Notes: generated by a model not told the origin, from the letters alone. DNA of 64,000 nt from Tubulanus polymorphus (GCF_964204645.1 NC_134035.1:6822501-6886500), one strand, 5' to 3'; counted from the stretch's first letter, positions 22,463 to 35,149 are shown. Program-made: numbers and translations.

Positions 22463-22849
22463 GTTGTAATGGGTCCAAAAATCGAAATGTTGGAAATGGA
22501 ATTTTGAATATCGCGTACATTTAAGAGAAATCGACGAATTTGTGGCGATTTTTCAAGAAATTTCAAGGAGCATTTTGTTTCATAAAACGGCTAGAAGGCC
22601 GACCTACAACGTTACATTGAAGTAAAATAACTGCTCCCTGCGTTAGGCTGAGCTCCCGCTGTCAATCAATATAAGGGCATATTCGATTGACGCAGACAAA
22701 CCAAGAGCATAAGAGTAGCGTACATCATAGAAAGATATTTGGACCAAATGAAATGTACGATATAAACAATTCTACGATATATAAAATGACAGTCAATTGT
22801 CAACTCACATAATCATGTATATCTTTAACAAAAAGATATACATGTATGT

Positions 22850-23175
22850 CTAAGGAGGGCATAAAGTGGAAAAAAAATCACTAATGCATTTTTGTTTGAC
22901 AATCATCATCGTCATCGTCGTTGTCATGAAAGGAATGCACAGTTGATCTATATCTATTGTCAGCCCATCTATTGTCAGCCCGGTATATAAGGCGATGGCG
23001 AGTGAGACTCGCTCTCTCTCCAGGCAGGCGGTCTCGGCACAGATATCATGTAACAGCTGGGGTGTCGTAATTATATCTTTAATTATACTCTTACCTAACG
23101 TAATAAACTTTTCGATTCTAATTCTGTTGTTTGCTTTTGTAAATCGGGATATTTCCACAGTTGTGCCAGGTTTCC
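22850..23175 (+). repeat. Second solo-LTR-like segment
   Basis: Contains GGTATATAAGGCGATGG (TATA box, about 22981), a CTCTCTCTC initiator-like run about 35 bases later, then AATAAACTTTTCG near 23100, before a C/A-ending border near 23170. This is the U3-R-U5 order of an LTR. No coding sequence or second LTR is nearby and the ends are uncertain. Confidence 0.4.
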
Positions 23176-23820
23176 CGTGACAGTCGTCATCATCATCACA
23201 AAAGGGAGGACAGCTATCTGAGTTTGCTTAACTTATTTATGTACCCAGGCTTTATCATGGTGAAATAAGCCATTATTGATGTATTTTCTTCATACATAAT
23301 TCCGTTCAAAACAGAAACTGGAAAACTGCCTCCTACATTGTTTCAACAGTAAACAATTTAATATACATGTACCTTTGGTTTGGACTTTGATCCACCAGGG
23401 TAGAAAGGGGCTGCTTTCAAAAACTCCTTAATTGCATCATTAATTTGCTCCTCTGTGGAGTTTAATTTTTGCAAATGATTAAGTAAAAATTCTATTTGGG
23501 GTTGCCAAACAAAATAATCGAATATCATTAACATCATGTAAAACAAGCCATAGGCTACAATGGTTGGTTCACGGCAAACACTTCGAAAATACCATGTGTT
23601 AGTTCCAATTGGTTTTTGGATATACAGTCATATCTCGATAGACCGCCAACATTGGGGATTCATGATTTTGGCGGTATAGAGAGTATGGCGGTGTATCGGG
23701 GTATTTATTACAAGCGTTCCTGAACCATCATTTCATCCTACCCCGGGCAGGGATTCAAACCTGAGGGCGTATCGGCACAAGCTTTTTCTTTTACGGATAG
23801 AGATATAGGCGTCGGTGCCA
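23176..23820. other. No gene; partial pogo/Tigger-like terminus at 23630-23706
   Basis: At 23629 TACAGTCATATCTCGATAGACCGCC looks like the left end of a pogo/Tigger-like MITE of the kind seen complete at 45590-45763, and GGCGGTATAGAGAG..GGCGG follows. No right end is present. The rest is unremarkable. Confidence 0.4.
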
Positions 23821-24188
23821 TTTTTAGCATTGGTTGACGTCTATGATGTCATGCCAATGCGAGTAAAATGGATCGAAAATAGTAGTACAAAAAATAGCGC
23901 CGACTCTTCTCATTTTCATAGTAACTTCAAATTGTTACTCCGTTCACGTAAAACATTAGAAACAGCTGAAAATGACAAAAAAAAATGTTTCAATTATTCC
24001 CCACAACATAGCGTCGCCAGATTTCTGATTTAATGGTCCAAAAAGTTATTCGATCGCATTTTTCTCGTTCATTATTTGGTAGATGAATTCTCAGCGTCAG
24101 AATACGTATTTCTAGAGCAGTGGAACGGCAGCCTACTCGTGACTGAAACCCGTATGTGATCGTGCGGGAACGCCTTTACTAAAGTTAA

Positions 24189-27012
24189 CACGTTGACTGC
24201 CATCTACGAGATATCTCGTAGTAGCAGGTGTACCGCTCCTTGCCACTACGAGATATCTCGTAGTAAGCCCGGAGTGAATGAATTTTTTCTGTTTGGCAAT
24301 GTGGATAACAACATAAATCGAAGTCTGGCAACTCAGATAAACAAGTAATTTTTAAAAAATCAATAACTAACTTTTTTTATCAATTCTTTATTTATTTATG
24401 AACATCTAAAAAATCAAATTATATTACGTGATTATTTTCACATCAAAGTTTATGAGGCATCAAACGCTTATCAAATACCTTTCCTAATTGAAAAGAAATG
24501 ATTCACCTCACTATGAATCGATAATAAACATAGAACGATAGAAATTATAGCATTGTTGTCATGGCATATCTTTAGTTTTGTACATGGTATCTCCTGAAAC
24601 AAGGGGTTACACATAATGCTGGTTTTCCAGGACAGACATCACAAACGTAACGTGTTTCTTTGCGGTTACCATCTCTTCTGCAAATGCGACATGGCTTTGT
24701 GGGGTATTGCTTTCTATCTGATGGGGGAACACATGCAAGATAGTGAAATGCTGCTGGAACATCTGGGTTTAGGGGAGGGGGAACTAATGCAACTGGTGCC
24801 AAGGCGGGGATATCGCTAAGCAAATGTTTGACGATGGCTTCACGGAAAGCTAATATCTGAATTGAGTCATTTGCATCATTGTACATCATATGTGCATTGA
24901 CAATGCTCATTTCTAGTATGTGCAAACCAATCTTTTTATACCAACGCAGTGTTTTGCGCAATGCAGAGTGATATGACATCATTTGATCGGCTCGGTCAAT
25001 ACCGGACATGCCAAGATTATAATCCCTAATGATATTAGGTTTCTTGGTAATCTTTCCATTTCGGTTTGGAACGTCCAGCATTTCTACCCGGTGCATATTA
25101 CTGATTGTCAAAACATCTCGTTTATCCTTCCATTTACAAACAACAACCGAGTCCGACCTTTTCCATGTGTGCTCACCTTTTTTGAGCTTTTTAGTTGTTA
25201 CCTCTAAGGGGTTTTCCTTACGATCGGTACGCAGTGTCCCACAACTATATGTCCGTTTTCCAGTCATATATTTGACCAATGACACAGAATTGTAAAAGTT
25301 GTCTGTATAGACAATATGCCCTTTATCAAGGAACCTTTCCATGAGATGGAGAACAATGGCTCCTGACTGGCCTAGGTTTTGGTATCAGGAACTGCTTTTC
25401 CAGAATATATGTGAATTCTTAGAACCATGCCACGAGACTCGCAAAGCTCATAGAATTTTACACCATATTTATGTTTTTTGTTTTTTATATATTGCCTGAA
25501 CACAAGGCGGCCCCGCCAGAGAACCATTGACTCATCAATCATCAAGTGATAACGATTGCCCTGGATAATAAACCCGATCCATCCTATTATTGAAGTTTTC
25601 CAATAAAGGTCGGATCTTGTAAAGTCGATCGTCAGGTTGAACTTGGTTGTTGTTTGCAAAGTGCCAGAAACGTAACAATAATTGGAATCTATTTCTGCTC
25701 GTGACACGACCAAACAGTTTTATACAGTATAGACTGATTCCAGTAATGTTCAATTGTCGGCATTCCGTTAGGGCCCATATGAAAGAGGAGTCCAAGAAAC
25801 CATTTCATTTCAGCAGCATCTGAATCTCTCCATGCATGGAGACGTGACTCTCTACGTAGTGGGCGATTTCTGTTGATTTCCTCCTGCGCATATCTATTAT
25901 TAGTTTCTTCAACCATGAGATCTATTAGTTCTGGAGTCACCAATAGATCAAAATAACTTCCTGGCTTTTCAGGATTGCGGACAGCAGTACGCAAACCAAC
26001 GACTTCATTGAAAGGAAAGTCCGGCGGATTTGCAGGAACAGCAGACCAAACATGAACAGCAGCAGGTGGTGCAGCAGCAGGTTGCTGCACATTTTGAACG
26101 ACTGGCTGTGCTGCAGCAGCAGGTTGCTGCACATTTTGAACGACTGGCTGTGCATTTTGTCTACAGGGTGCTGTTGGAGGTTGACCTCGACCCCACCTCT
26201 GGTCTGAACACCGCGGCCTCTAGGCCTATTACTGCCCCTAGTCCGAGCTCCACGGACTACGGTACCTACAGCGATTGCTGTTGGTGGATGCACTGAGGGT
26301 TAAATACCCCGACCTCTAGTACTGCCCCTAGCTCTAGCTCCACGGCCTCGAAATACTGGCCTACCACGTGGTGATGAGAGTTCATCATTCTCGGACGATG
26401 ATGAGGGATCTTCTGACGACAAATTGGGATCCCCTTCAGAGGCAGAATCCAATTCAGAACTTTGATTATTTACATTATAGTCACTATCATTCATGCTATC
26501 GTCTATTTCTGAATTACCTGACTGGCTTATATCCATTTCATCAGATACATTGTCTACATTATCGGACAACATTACAAGACCAGCGACATCGGCAGCGACA
26601 GACAAACGCGCCATTTTCACCATGTGCTTAGCCACGTGCAGCGTTTCCGGTCCAAAGGGGACAGTAGTAGCTGGTATAGAGATGAAAAACGGTTTGGAAT
26701 ATGTATCGTAGCTGGCAATGGGGGAGAGATATTTATTTCCACTGCCAGCTACGAGACTCGTCGTTGGCAGTGGGGGTAAACTTTTTATACCGGTTGCCAA
26801 CTACGAGTCTCGTAGCTGGCAACTGGTATAAAACGTTTACCCCCACTGCCAACTACGAGACTCGATTCAACTCTGTTTTCACCATACAATAGGTGTAATA
26901 CATGCATTAAATGCAATAAAAATCAATATATGTGGTTTCCGCCTACTTTTCGTTGATTGGTGAAATTGGCAATGTTGAGAAAAAAAAAATTTTTTGAGTG
27001 GCAGTCAACGTG
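24189..27012 (-). mobile_element. piggyBac transposon, 2824 bp, TTAA target duplication
   Basis: Flanked by TTAA (24185-24188 and 27013-27016), with perfect 14-bp inverted ends CACGTTGACTGCCA. Subterminal palindromes include CTACGAGATATCTCGTAG, present twice at the left end, and relatives CTACGAGTCTCGTAG at the right end (about 26800-26860). The interior encodes a piggyBac transposase on the minus strand. Family B copy 1 near 19585 preserves the empty site with a single TTAA, which directly shows the insertion event. Several frameshifts make this copy non-autonomous now. Confidence 0.95.
24572..26623 (-). pseudogene. piggyBac transposase, frameshifted
   Basis: Coding runs from a likely ATG at 26623 to a stop at 24572. 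An acidic, low-complexity N-terminus (SGNSEIDDSMNDSD, then an RGRG/RGRGA stretch) leads to the DDE_Tnp_1_7 core. Visible core motifs are WFLGLLFHMG, FWHFANN, MIDESMVLWRGR, YGVKFYELCES, VYTDNFYNS and LGMSGIDRADQM; the last two hold catalytic aspartates of the family. The first acidic position is CES. A C-terminal cysteine-rich domain follows (CRICRRDG, then CDVCPGKPALC, then CF..YH). Breaks are a stop near 26300, frame changes in the glutamine-rich repeat near 26100 and near 25700, 25540 and 25360. A 39-bp tandem duplication lies in the Gln-rich part. Confidence 0.9.
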
Positions 27013-27457
27013 TTAAAACTATTTCATGATGACACGAAACATCAAACGGTAAACGGTATGCTACCACCATGATACGATATCACCAATAAAGATAGATCAT
27101 TTTATTCAATTTTACCAGAGTTGTTTATTGGAGGAAAATATCATTGTTAAGTACGCCGAGAACAACCATGTTGTATTATCAATCAGTTGACTGACATTGT
27201 AAAATTCGATTCGGCTATATTCTAATATTAGTTTTCTTTTTAGGACGCCCTTCCCGCCTGCTGCGCACTCATAAGGCGGTAGTACCCTCTTACGCACTCG
27301 GCAGAGATTCGCTTTGTAATGCGCGCCGGGAAAAAATACCTTTTATTATCTTTTCCATGCGTTAAACAACAGTGATTGAATTTACGCGTTGTTTGTCGTA
27401 AATTACAATATTGCGATGGTTATTTGCCGCTGCTGTAGTTTTTTGGAATTGAATCGA

Positions 27458-27553
27458 GCGGCCTCGGTAGCTCAGTGAAATAAGGCATGATGCTATTGAA
27501 TCCACTATCAATGCTGAGTGACAAGTGGGTTCGAGTCCTGCTGGCTGCGAACA
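27458..27553 (+). repeat. tRNA-derived SINE head inside family B copy 2
   Basis: Same segment as at 20042: A box TAGCTCAGTGAA at about 27468 and B box GGTTCGAGTCC at 27528-27538. Not a functional tRNA gene. Confidence 0.6.
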
Positions 27554-28294
27554 GTGTGCGGGCAACACTTCAAAGGCCGTACCGTCGTGAGGTTAAATGA
27601 ACAATCCAATAGGAATAGTCTCGGGAAACCAAGATCCAAACGACGTATGTAAAGCCAAACAAACAAAAAGACTAACAAACAATCATCAGCCGGCCTCAGT
27701 GACACCAATGCTGGCATCGCTCTCTGCGACGTTTTGCATGCGTACATGCATCAGAGCTTGGAGCTCTAAGATCAGAGGGTCTTGCAATTGCATTCAGAAA
27801 AATCGTTCTGTCTTTTTTTTCATTATTCAGTGGGGCCTAACAGTTCATGCGTAAAATGGGTTTTTGTATCCAAATCTTGATTGATATAAATATCTTGACT
27901 GGGAAATGATGGTAAACATCAGAATAAATTAGTTTTGTCTTTTTAACAGAATCACATTAATGAGGTTTAACAGTACAAATAGCCTAGGCTAAATCGTTCG
28001 GCAGAAAATAAATTCATTTTCAGGAATAAAATCGTACTAGACAAATAGACCTTTAAGTCTGTCTGTGGTCCTCCCAATCAACATTGTCATAGAAGATTTG
28101 CCGGCAGATGTAAAACATTATAACCACTTAATGCCACAGTATAATCTACCAATGCTTCAAGGCCCATGGGCCTCTTATTCCTAATTATAATGATGCACTA
28201 TTAGTTCAGATGGCATATCGGCATCCATCCTCGCTTGCCAGGGGTCCGCTATCGCTCCTGAACTCACTTCCACCACCCCTCTGGCTTCACGACA

Positions 28295-28555
28295 CGCAAT
28301 TTCATTACTGGCGCTTTTGCGCATGACGTCATATATCAGACACTCGACAATACTTCAAAGTTTGCTACGTGTTTGCTGATTGGTCTATTTACTGGGAAAT
28401 TCCATAGAAGCCTTATGTCGTTTGTTACAATCGCTGTGATTGGCCTGACCTGATTCTGGTCGGCTCGACTCCCAACGACTCGTGAGGTCAAGGGGTTCAG
28501 GAAACGGCTTTAGCTAAGTGGGTTCGAATCCCTTGACGGGTGAAGATGATCGGCA
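28295..28555 (+). repeat. Family C dispersed repeat, copy 1 (second copy at 55035-55250)
   Basis: Shares TTTCATTACTGGCGCTTTTG, GCATGA..TCAT.TATCA, the TTCGCTACGTGTT-like word, TTTACTGGGAAATTCCA.AGA and GTGGGTTCGAATCCCTTGAC with the copy at 55 kb. The last word is a pol III B-box match, so this may be the tRNA-like part of a SINE. About 40 bp before it differ by an indel. Confidence 0.6.
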
Positions 28556-28759
28556 TCAGGGCATTCAAGCCACAGCACCATCTATCACTACTCTACTTGT
28601 TAATGTGTTTCTGTACCTACCTATCTTACTCGTAGATTGTACCATAGAACTAGTCCAGCAGCCGTGGCAGTTTAGATGGATTTCTCTGTTACAGTTTTTT
28701 TCTATGTTGATTATTCATTTATAGGATGTCTGTGATGAAGTCCAAGTGGGTGTAGGGTC
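28556..28759. other. Short stretch without identified feature
   Basis: Between family C and the retroelement fragment; I see only AT-rich sequence. Confidence 0.3.
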
Positions 28760-30184
28760 GTCACCCTTGGGCAATTCCAGAAATCCAAGATGGCCACCGA
28801 CCAATGCAGCCACAGTAACTCATTAACAGATGCATTCCACCTAATCTCAAATAATAGTTCCTGAACATGGCTGGATTCTCCCAGGTGATATGTACGGCAA
28901 TGCGATACAGTTGCTGGTCAGCTGTAAATACAACAAACTCTTGGCCGGCATTATGTGATACATCTTTTGCCACAAGCAATGCTGTCATCATTGTCGCAGG
29001 TTCTGCTGGCGGGCTGTCTACAAGCGGAAGGTACACCACTCTTGTTTTTGGTTTCATTGGCCTTGCTCTCGACACAATCTGGTGTTGTAACCATTAAACT
29101 CGGGGCACGCCTTGCTGCTCAGGATATCTTGGAAAAAGGCAAAATCAGGGCGACGCGTCATTTTATAATAAGTTTTCTCAGAGATAGCCGTTATGTCCGC
29201 ACCCGTATCGATCTTAAACTGGATATCCTGGCTTTTCAGATTTAGTTTGACCGACCAAGGACTGCTGGAACTACCAATGATTTCACCTAGGAAGGAATCA
29301 ACATCTTCCTCTACCGAGTGTTAACTCCTACCGGGTTTCAGCTTCCCCGATAGGCACACAGCAGCAAAATGTCCTTTCTTTGAACTTTGTCGGCGTGTTG
29401 CATCCTTTGCCGGGCAACGCATACAGTCGTGGTTCGGTTTGCGACCACACCAGGAACATAATGAATCGTTCGAATAACACATTTTTGATTTCTCGGGCTG
29501 TGACGCACTGTTTGGTCTGAACCGGGCCTTCCCTGATTTGTTAGGGTTTTGAAATCGCTTATGACGAGCTTCAATCTCTTCCACATCACTGTTAGATGCA
29601 GAACCACCATTTCTGATGGCTTGTTGCTGTATCTTTACTGACTCACTCACTCGCGCGATGTTTACAGCCTTTAGTAAGGTGAGCTCATTGTTCATCTGTA
29701 GTCGTTCGGAGAGTTTCTCATCCTGTAGTCCAACAACGATGCGGTCCTGTATCATCTCCTCCCGCAGAGCACCATAATTACAGTGTTCAGCGAGACCGTA
29801 TAGTGCTGTGATGAAAGAATCGACTGGCTCACCCGACAACTGAATCCTACGATTGAATTTGGTTCTTTCATATATGATGTTTCGACGGACAATAAAATGT
29901 CCTTCAAACTTCGCTTTGACTGTTGGTAAGTCAGATAAATGTTGTTCAGTAAGGTCGAAGCTAGGTAAGATTTCATCAGCCTTTTCACCCATGCTGTAAA
30001 TCAGTGTATTTACCTGGGTAGCCACATCCTTTGTTGACAGGCCTGATGCTATACTGAACCTATCAAATCTCTGGAGCCATTTCGGCCATTCTGTAGGCTT
30101 AGAAAAATCAAATGGTTCTGGTGGCGCGATCTGAAACGAGGCCATCATTCGCTGTATATCCTTATACACGTGTAGTGTAGTCAT
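28760..30184 (-). pseudogene. Ty3/gypsy-type gag and protease fragment
   Basis: On the minus strand, frame 30184-29321 (287 aa) is a gag-like protein. Its capsid part reads PPEPFDFSKPTEWPKWLQRFDRF, then VNTLIYSMG; LSGEPVDSFITALYGLAEHC; and IQDRIVVGLQD. It ends in a nucleocapsid cysteine/histidine region (CSWCGRKPNHDC, then GHFAAVC). Downstream on the same strand, about 29310-29160, a retropepsin active site is intact (FKIDTGADITAIS), followed by broken frame to about 28760. No reverse transcriptase follows, so the element is truncated. An LTR-like segment with a primer-binding-site match lies just upstream (30300-30449). Confidence 0.75.
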
Positions 30185-30299
30185 GTACTTAGCTGTATCG
30201 TTTTAAGGAAGGTCCACGTCACGAGTCTGTCTCTGCTGACGTTGCTGGTCTTTCAGCTGAGCGAGACTATTTATCTTTTTGGCTGACAGAAATGCATCC

Positions 30300-30449
30300 C
30301 ACTTCTGACACCAAGTTGTGTTATGGATTCCTTTAGCTACGACATATGGACGACCAACTCTATAATCGCCATATTATAAAACAGTATTTTCTATCAAACT
30401 CCACCAGAGGGCGCCATGCCCTGGTACAATATATTTAGCTTACACTACA
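30300..30449 (-). repeat. LTR and primer-binding site of the gag-protease fragment
   Basis: Minus-strand reading: a segment starting TGTAGTGTAAGC (30449) and ending CATAACA (30319), followed by ACTTGGTGTCAGAAGTGGGA. The last is a very common retroelement primer-binding-site sequence. Its position just before the gag start fits a 5' LTR. There is no partner LTR, so the left border is inferred only from the TG..CA rule. Confidence 0.5.
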
Positions 30450-30808
30450 GACGGATGGGAAGTTTTTTCAATGGGCTGCAATATCAATGCCTTCCTTGAT
30501 TGATCCATGGAATATGAACTGGAAGGCTGTTGTGACTGGAAACCTAAAAAAAAAGAATTTTTTTGTCAAATTTGTATTAGGAATCATCAGAATGAATACA
30601 AAAATAATAGCAGGTCATGCACTATTGGATATAGATGATTTCTTTTGCAATGATGGTGGTATTATCAGCGAATCTGTGAAATAAAAATATGTACAATAAC
30701 TAAACAAGACACACATATACATACAAGTGCTTGAAACCAACATTGAGTAGGTTTATTATCAATAATTGTCAAGAAACAATATGATGTAAGAATAAGATAT
30801 ATATTCAC

Positions 30809-31803
30809 CTGTTGAGTGCAGATCCTTTTCGTTCTGACCAGTTGAGGCGGTGGTTTCGGTAAAACTGGCTTCTCTGACATAATTTCAAAAAAGAAAATAC
30901 TTCAGCACAAGTATAAGCTGTGTTTTGTATGTTAACAAACTATCAAGCCTCTACTTTTTCTTATGATTCATTGCGCTAATTTTCTTAATCATCAGGTTTG
31001 AAAAAATAAAGCCAAAAAAATAAAATCAATAGCAATTTATACATGGCAATCTCAGCTAATTTCAAGATCATCTCAGAACAAATCTCCCAAAGCTAATCAC
31101 TTCAATCATATCATAACTCCTTCGATTTAACAACAAAGCACGGGGAAAACTTAGTTCACTCACCAGAAGTACTGAAGGCAAGGCAGATGAATCTATTTCT
31201 GGATCACAGTCATTATCTTCATCAGAGGTGGCTATGAACCTTGGCGGAAGCTTTCTTTTACGCTTCATCTTGTGCACAATCGATTCATCTATTTCACTAT
31301 CATCTAAATTTGATGTTAGTTCACTTCATTGAAGCTGAATTTCAGCTTTCTCAAAATTATCCAAATAATTATGAGAATATCTTTTTATAGTTGTACATTC
31401 ATCATAGTGAAAATATTTAATTCTCTCCATCCTTGGAGCAGAAATTCATGTTATGTTCACCAATCGAACAAAACCAACCAGCATTATATGAATTCAAAAA
31501 GTTGCCACGTAAATACCTGTACCAAGTGATAACTTGTGAAGCAAAAGACAGTTGTAAGCAACGTGATAAGTGCTGATGAATAAGAGATTAGTTACCTCGA
31601 TTAAATTAGACACTGGTCAAATTAGCTGGAACAGTTCCTAAGGGTTATCTAAATTATAGACTGATGAAAGTCTTAAGTAAACTGTTACATACCAGTATAG
31701 GACAACACCTTTATTTCAAATTTTCCCCATGTTTTTTGTCAGGTTCGACCATTTTCATTGCTTTCCTTGTTGGATCTGTATAAGGCCAGTACGCACACAG
31801 TTG
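30809..31803 (-). pseudogene. Second copy of DUF4806-type accessory gene, broken
   Basis: Exon-like blocks on the minus strand. 31803-31693 has AYWPYTDPTRKAMKMVEPDKK and then, after a 1-base frame change, WGKFEIKVLSYT, equivalent to the WPPGVNAEKAM..SKWRKFKLVKI exon of the gene at 45 kb. 31303-31164 is acidic and basic (DDSEIDESIV, KRKRKLPPRF, SDEDNDCDPEID) with proper ag and gtgagt borders. About 30874-30809 encodes a proline/lysine stretch (VLPKPPPQLVRTKR) before a gtgaat donor. Later exons are missing, apparently cut off by the retroelement to the left. It belongs with the tnp2-like pseudogene to its right. Confidence 0.5.
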
Positions 31804-32903
31804 CTGATTCATGAAAGATATGGGATATAAAATTTAACATGTAAAATAAAGTGTAAACCGGTATTGAAAATTTTCAATCTGAAAATGGTTCTAGGGACCC
31901 TGGGTATTCATCGCAACGTTTTAAAACACTTGCAGCTAATCATTACATAAAACAGCGGGAATACAAAACTCACATCATTCTCTCCATTCTCTTCTATCCA
32001 CAAGCGATACGCTATCCCCACTGTGTCATCGACCAAAAATGGATGACAGTGAAAGCTACGACTGCACTGAAAGATTTTTTTATGGAGCCTTGAAGTAACA
32101 TTACGAACTACGTTTTACAAATTATAGTTACAATGGAGGGCTTTAAACTTCCCTAAATAATTGGATTCCATCTATGGACAGCAGACAAAAAGTGAGTCTC
32201 GCAGTAGCCCGCTAGGACTTAAGTCCCAATTGAGCTATCATTCTTGAATTCTTGGGAAGCCTGTTGGACAAAGTAAGTCAGTAATGATTCCGCATAAATC
32301 AATATGCTCCTGAGAAAGTGTTCGTGAAACTAAAATGAGCAGGGCAACTGATAAGCACAGAAAGTAAGTGATTCATTATATCTTCACAAAGTATGTTCCT
32401 CAATACGACTGGGCCTGTATACAGCAAGAACTGGCAATACTCGGATTCTGATGCAGTGTGCAACGTTGGCTTTGTAATAAATCTTAAACATTGTCATCTC
32501 ACCTGAAATTTATGGCATCAAGTAGTTGGGACTGAAGTAGCACTGCAATAAATGCAGCATAATTCTGGTATGTACACAAAGGAAGCCTCAAAGCTCTCAT
32601 AGTTAGAAGGTCAACTGGAACGTTTTGCATAATGGTGCGACGACAATCAACTTTATATGTCAAGGCTAAACGGGAGTCACATGGACTATCAAACAGAAAG
32701 GTTGGCTGTTCATACAGCCGGCAATGCAACTTCATATCAGCAACACGATTGATAATAACAGCCATGCATACACCATCATGTATAAAACAATCACCTGCCA
32801 TAATCTTTGACTTTGCAGTGGCTCTATTAATTGGAATGTCCTCACCTTCACTGAGCCGTTTGATTATTTGACTTAGAGGAAAATTAGCTGATCTTATCAT
32901 TTT

Positions 32904-34011
32904 TTTGCCCACTTGGGACTTTAGTCCCAGCGGGCTATTGCGTTCACTTTTCGTCCGTCGTCCGTTCGTCCATTCGTAGACGGAATCCAGTTATTTTGGG
33001 AAGTTTTGAAGATGCTTCAAGGTAATGTCTTGATATTTGGTTTATACATGTATCTACACTAGACACATCTTCAGCCCAAAAACTGGCCCTGTGAGAATCA
33101 AGATGGCCGACTGGCAGCCATTGTTGTTCGTCTAAATCAGCACTTTTTACACTTTTTGAACTTTTTGAGGGAAATTTTTAAGACACTCAAATCAATTACC
33201 TTGATCTTTCGTATATATTTGAATCCCCCAAGGGCCCATCACCATACAAAAAATTGGGTCGATCGGACTCAAGATGGCCGTCCTATGACCTTTTTAGTGC
33301 CCAAAAATGTCAATTTTTGCCCAAATTCTGTCCTGTAGCTTACTACTGGTTTGCCATTTCTCATTGCAATTTGTGCAGGGTATTCTTTGGAAAGGGATGT
33401 TTTATACCTGAGCCAGGTATTTTTGATCGACCATTTATGACGCAATTGGCGGCCATCTTGGTATCATCAGTACTCATTCATAGGTGGAAAAAAGTTTTTC
33501 CACATTATATTGATACCTAAACATATTTTGTTACCACAATCAATTGCAAAGTTGTAGCTCGTGACATCGTCTATGATTGTGGTGAGTTTTAAGGGCATTA
33601 GCTATTCTATCTGGTCACCAGGGGGCATTGGATAGTAGAATAACTTAGTATTTCCTTATTAGATTGGTACCTAGGCATATTTTGTTACCATGATCAATTG
33701 CACAGTTGTATTTTATGACATGTTCTATTATTGTTGTGAGTTTCAAGGTCATTGGGTTTTGCATATGGTCCCCTGGGGACATTGAATAGTAGAATTACTT
33801 CGTATTTCCATATTAAATAGGTAACGAGGCATATTTTCTTATCACAATCGATTACAAAATCGTAGCTGCTGACATGTTCTATGATTGTAGTGAGTTTCAA
33901 GGTCATTGGTTTTTGTATATGGTCACCAGACGGCGTTGAATATTGAAATTGTTAGATTGTTGAGCATTGGAAACCACTTCCCAAGTGGGCATGGTGTCCC
34001 TGGACCCCTAG
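32904..34011 (+). repeat. Family A repeat, copy A5, inserted in the tnp2-like pseudogene
   Basis: Full-length copy: left end (T)n GCCCACTTGGGACTTTAGTCCC..GCGGGCTATTG, CGTCC-rich segment, long unique part, then about four tandem units, and right end CCACTTCCCAAGTGGGC..CCCCTAG followed by TTT. The surrounding transposase reads FENYMQQLK on one side and KMIRSANF on the other, so the insertion fell in a T run with no clear target duplication. Confidence 0.85.
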
Positions 34012-35149
34012 TTTCAATTGTTGCATGTAATTTTCAAATCCAAAAGCGCTATAACTGTCAGGGTTACCAAGATTTCTGACGTCATGGCATAAATGAACAA
34101 GCCCATGCAAATTATATAGATATATCTCTGGTCCATACAGCACGGCAGTTTGCTTCACAAAGTAAACAAGCAGTTGACTTGCATAATCATTATGTTCAAG
34201 TGACAGAGTTGGAGATATTAAAATTCGTGTTGCAACTGTCAGACACAAAAAGTGTTCATATGAATCCTGTTTAAGGATGCCTTTTAAAACAAGTGGCCCT
34301 GTATACAACAAAAATTGGCGATCGTCTGTCGCTTTCCAGAATTACAGCTGCATGAGTGACCGTAACCTACGCTGGAAAATCTGAGTCGTAATAATGGCGG
34401 AGTTCTATCAAACGTGCGCCTATCACAGCACATTGTTGCATGGACATTTTAACTTGACGCTTTCCATCTCTCCACAGTAATAGCGACGCTTCATTCCCCC
34501 AGACAAACAAGATGCATATTATCCATCGGAAATGCATCCACCATATCAATATTTAGTTCTAAAAGCGAAGTGTCACCACGATGATGATCTTCTTGAGTCT
34601 GGTTTCTAAATGTTTCATTAGTTCTCAGTGTCAAATTATCAGGTCCAGGGGAAGTCATCCTACCATCCCACACACCACGTTACGTACACTTATCGCATCC
34701 ATTATAACCAGTATGCCCTATTATGCATTTAATAAATGCTTTTGCAGGTGCATCACATACAACAAACTTGCATTGACCTTTTAATGCCCTGTCATGCAAT
34801 ACAATTCCTTCCAGGATAACCTGCTCAAATTCTGCAACGAACTCCGATAAAAAATCAAGATTAAAAGGTTTCGAATTCCCGCATGTTAACACAGCTGGAA
34901 AAACTATGTACTGCCCGAAGTTTAAAATTGCACAAAGTACGGGCCTAAGCGACAGCTGAGAGCTCTTAAACAACGGCAAACCATCAACATTCACACCAAT
35001 TTCAATTGTTTCAATCAAATTTACATGATGCAGCGGCAATCTATTTAAAGTTTCTTTCAGTTGATCTTCAAAACCAAAGAAATGATAATGCATACCAGAA
35101 ATCTGTCTTAGCATGATAGAACGGATTGTTTTCATCAAGGTTCTTGCTG

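Larger units (their letters stand above)
20763..22566 (-). pseudogene. BEL/Pao-type gag fragment (DUF1759-like), broken
   Basis: On the minus strand, 22566-22261 and 21655-21389 give gag N-terminal-like frames. 21367-21146 gives the family hallmark LRKLKL..FDVIFSEWSAFW..VVDI, then KSNYIMGQLSGNAVEAVQG. 21090-20960 gives NADIRSLQNLGVDSAECSAF, then LPASFREKLD. This order (FxGxxxxWxxFW, KxxYLxxxLxGxA, later IxxLQNLG and KLP) matches DUF1759, the capsid region of BEL/Pao elements. It is split by stops, deletions and an LTR-like insertion at 21.68-22.07 kb, and it is cut at its 3' side by family B. No pol is present. Confidence 0.65.
23821..28176 (+). repeat. Family B repeat, copy 2, interrupted by piggyBac
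   Basis: Collinear with copy 1: left terminus TTTTTAGCATTGGTTGACG at 23821, and right terminus ACCAATGCT plus stem-loop AGGCCCatGGGCCT ending about 28176. The 2824-bp piggyBac and one TTAA are inserted at 24185. The SINE head is present at the same internal position (27458-27553), so it was part of the element before the two copies separated. Confidence 0.78.

Noticed and set aside
25372-25480. Loss of a catalytic aspartate in the piggyBac transposase (CES motif)
   Set aside because: A glutamate at this place may be normal in related elements; I cannot call it inactivating without an alignment.
31976-32066. Extra exon for the second DUF4806-type copy
   Set aside because: Splice-like borders exist, but each reading frame meets a stop or lacks family similarity.
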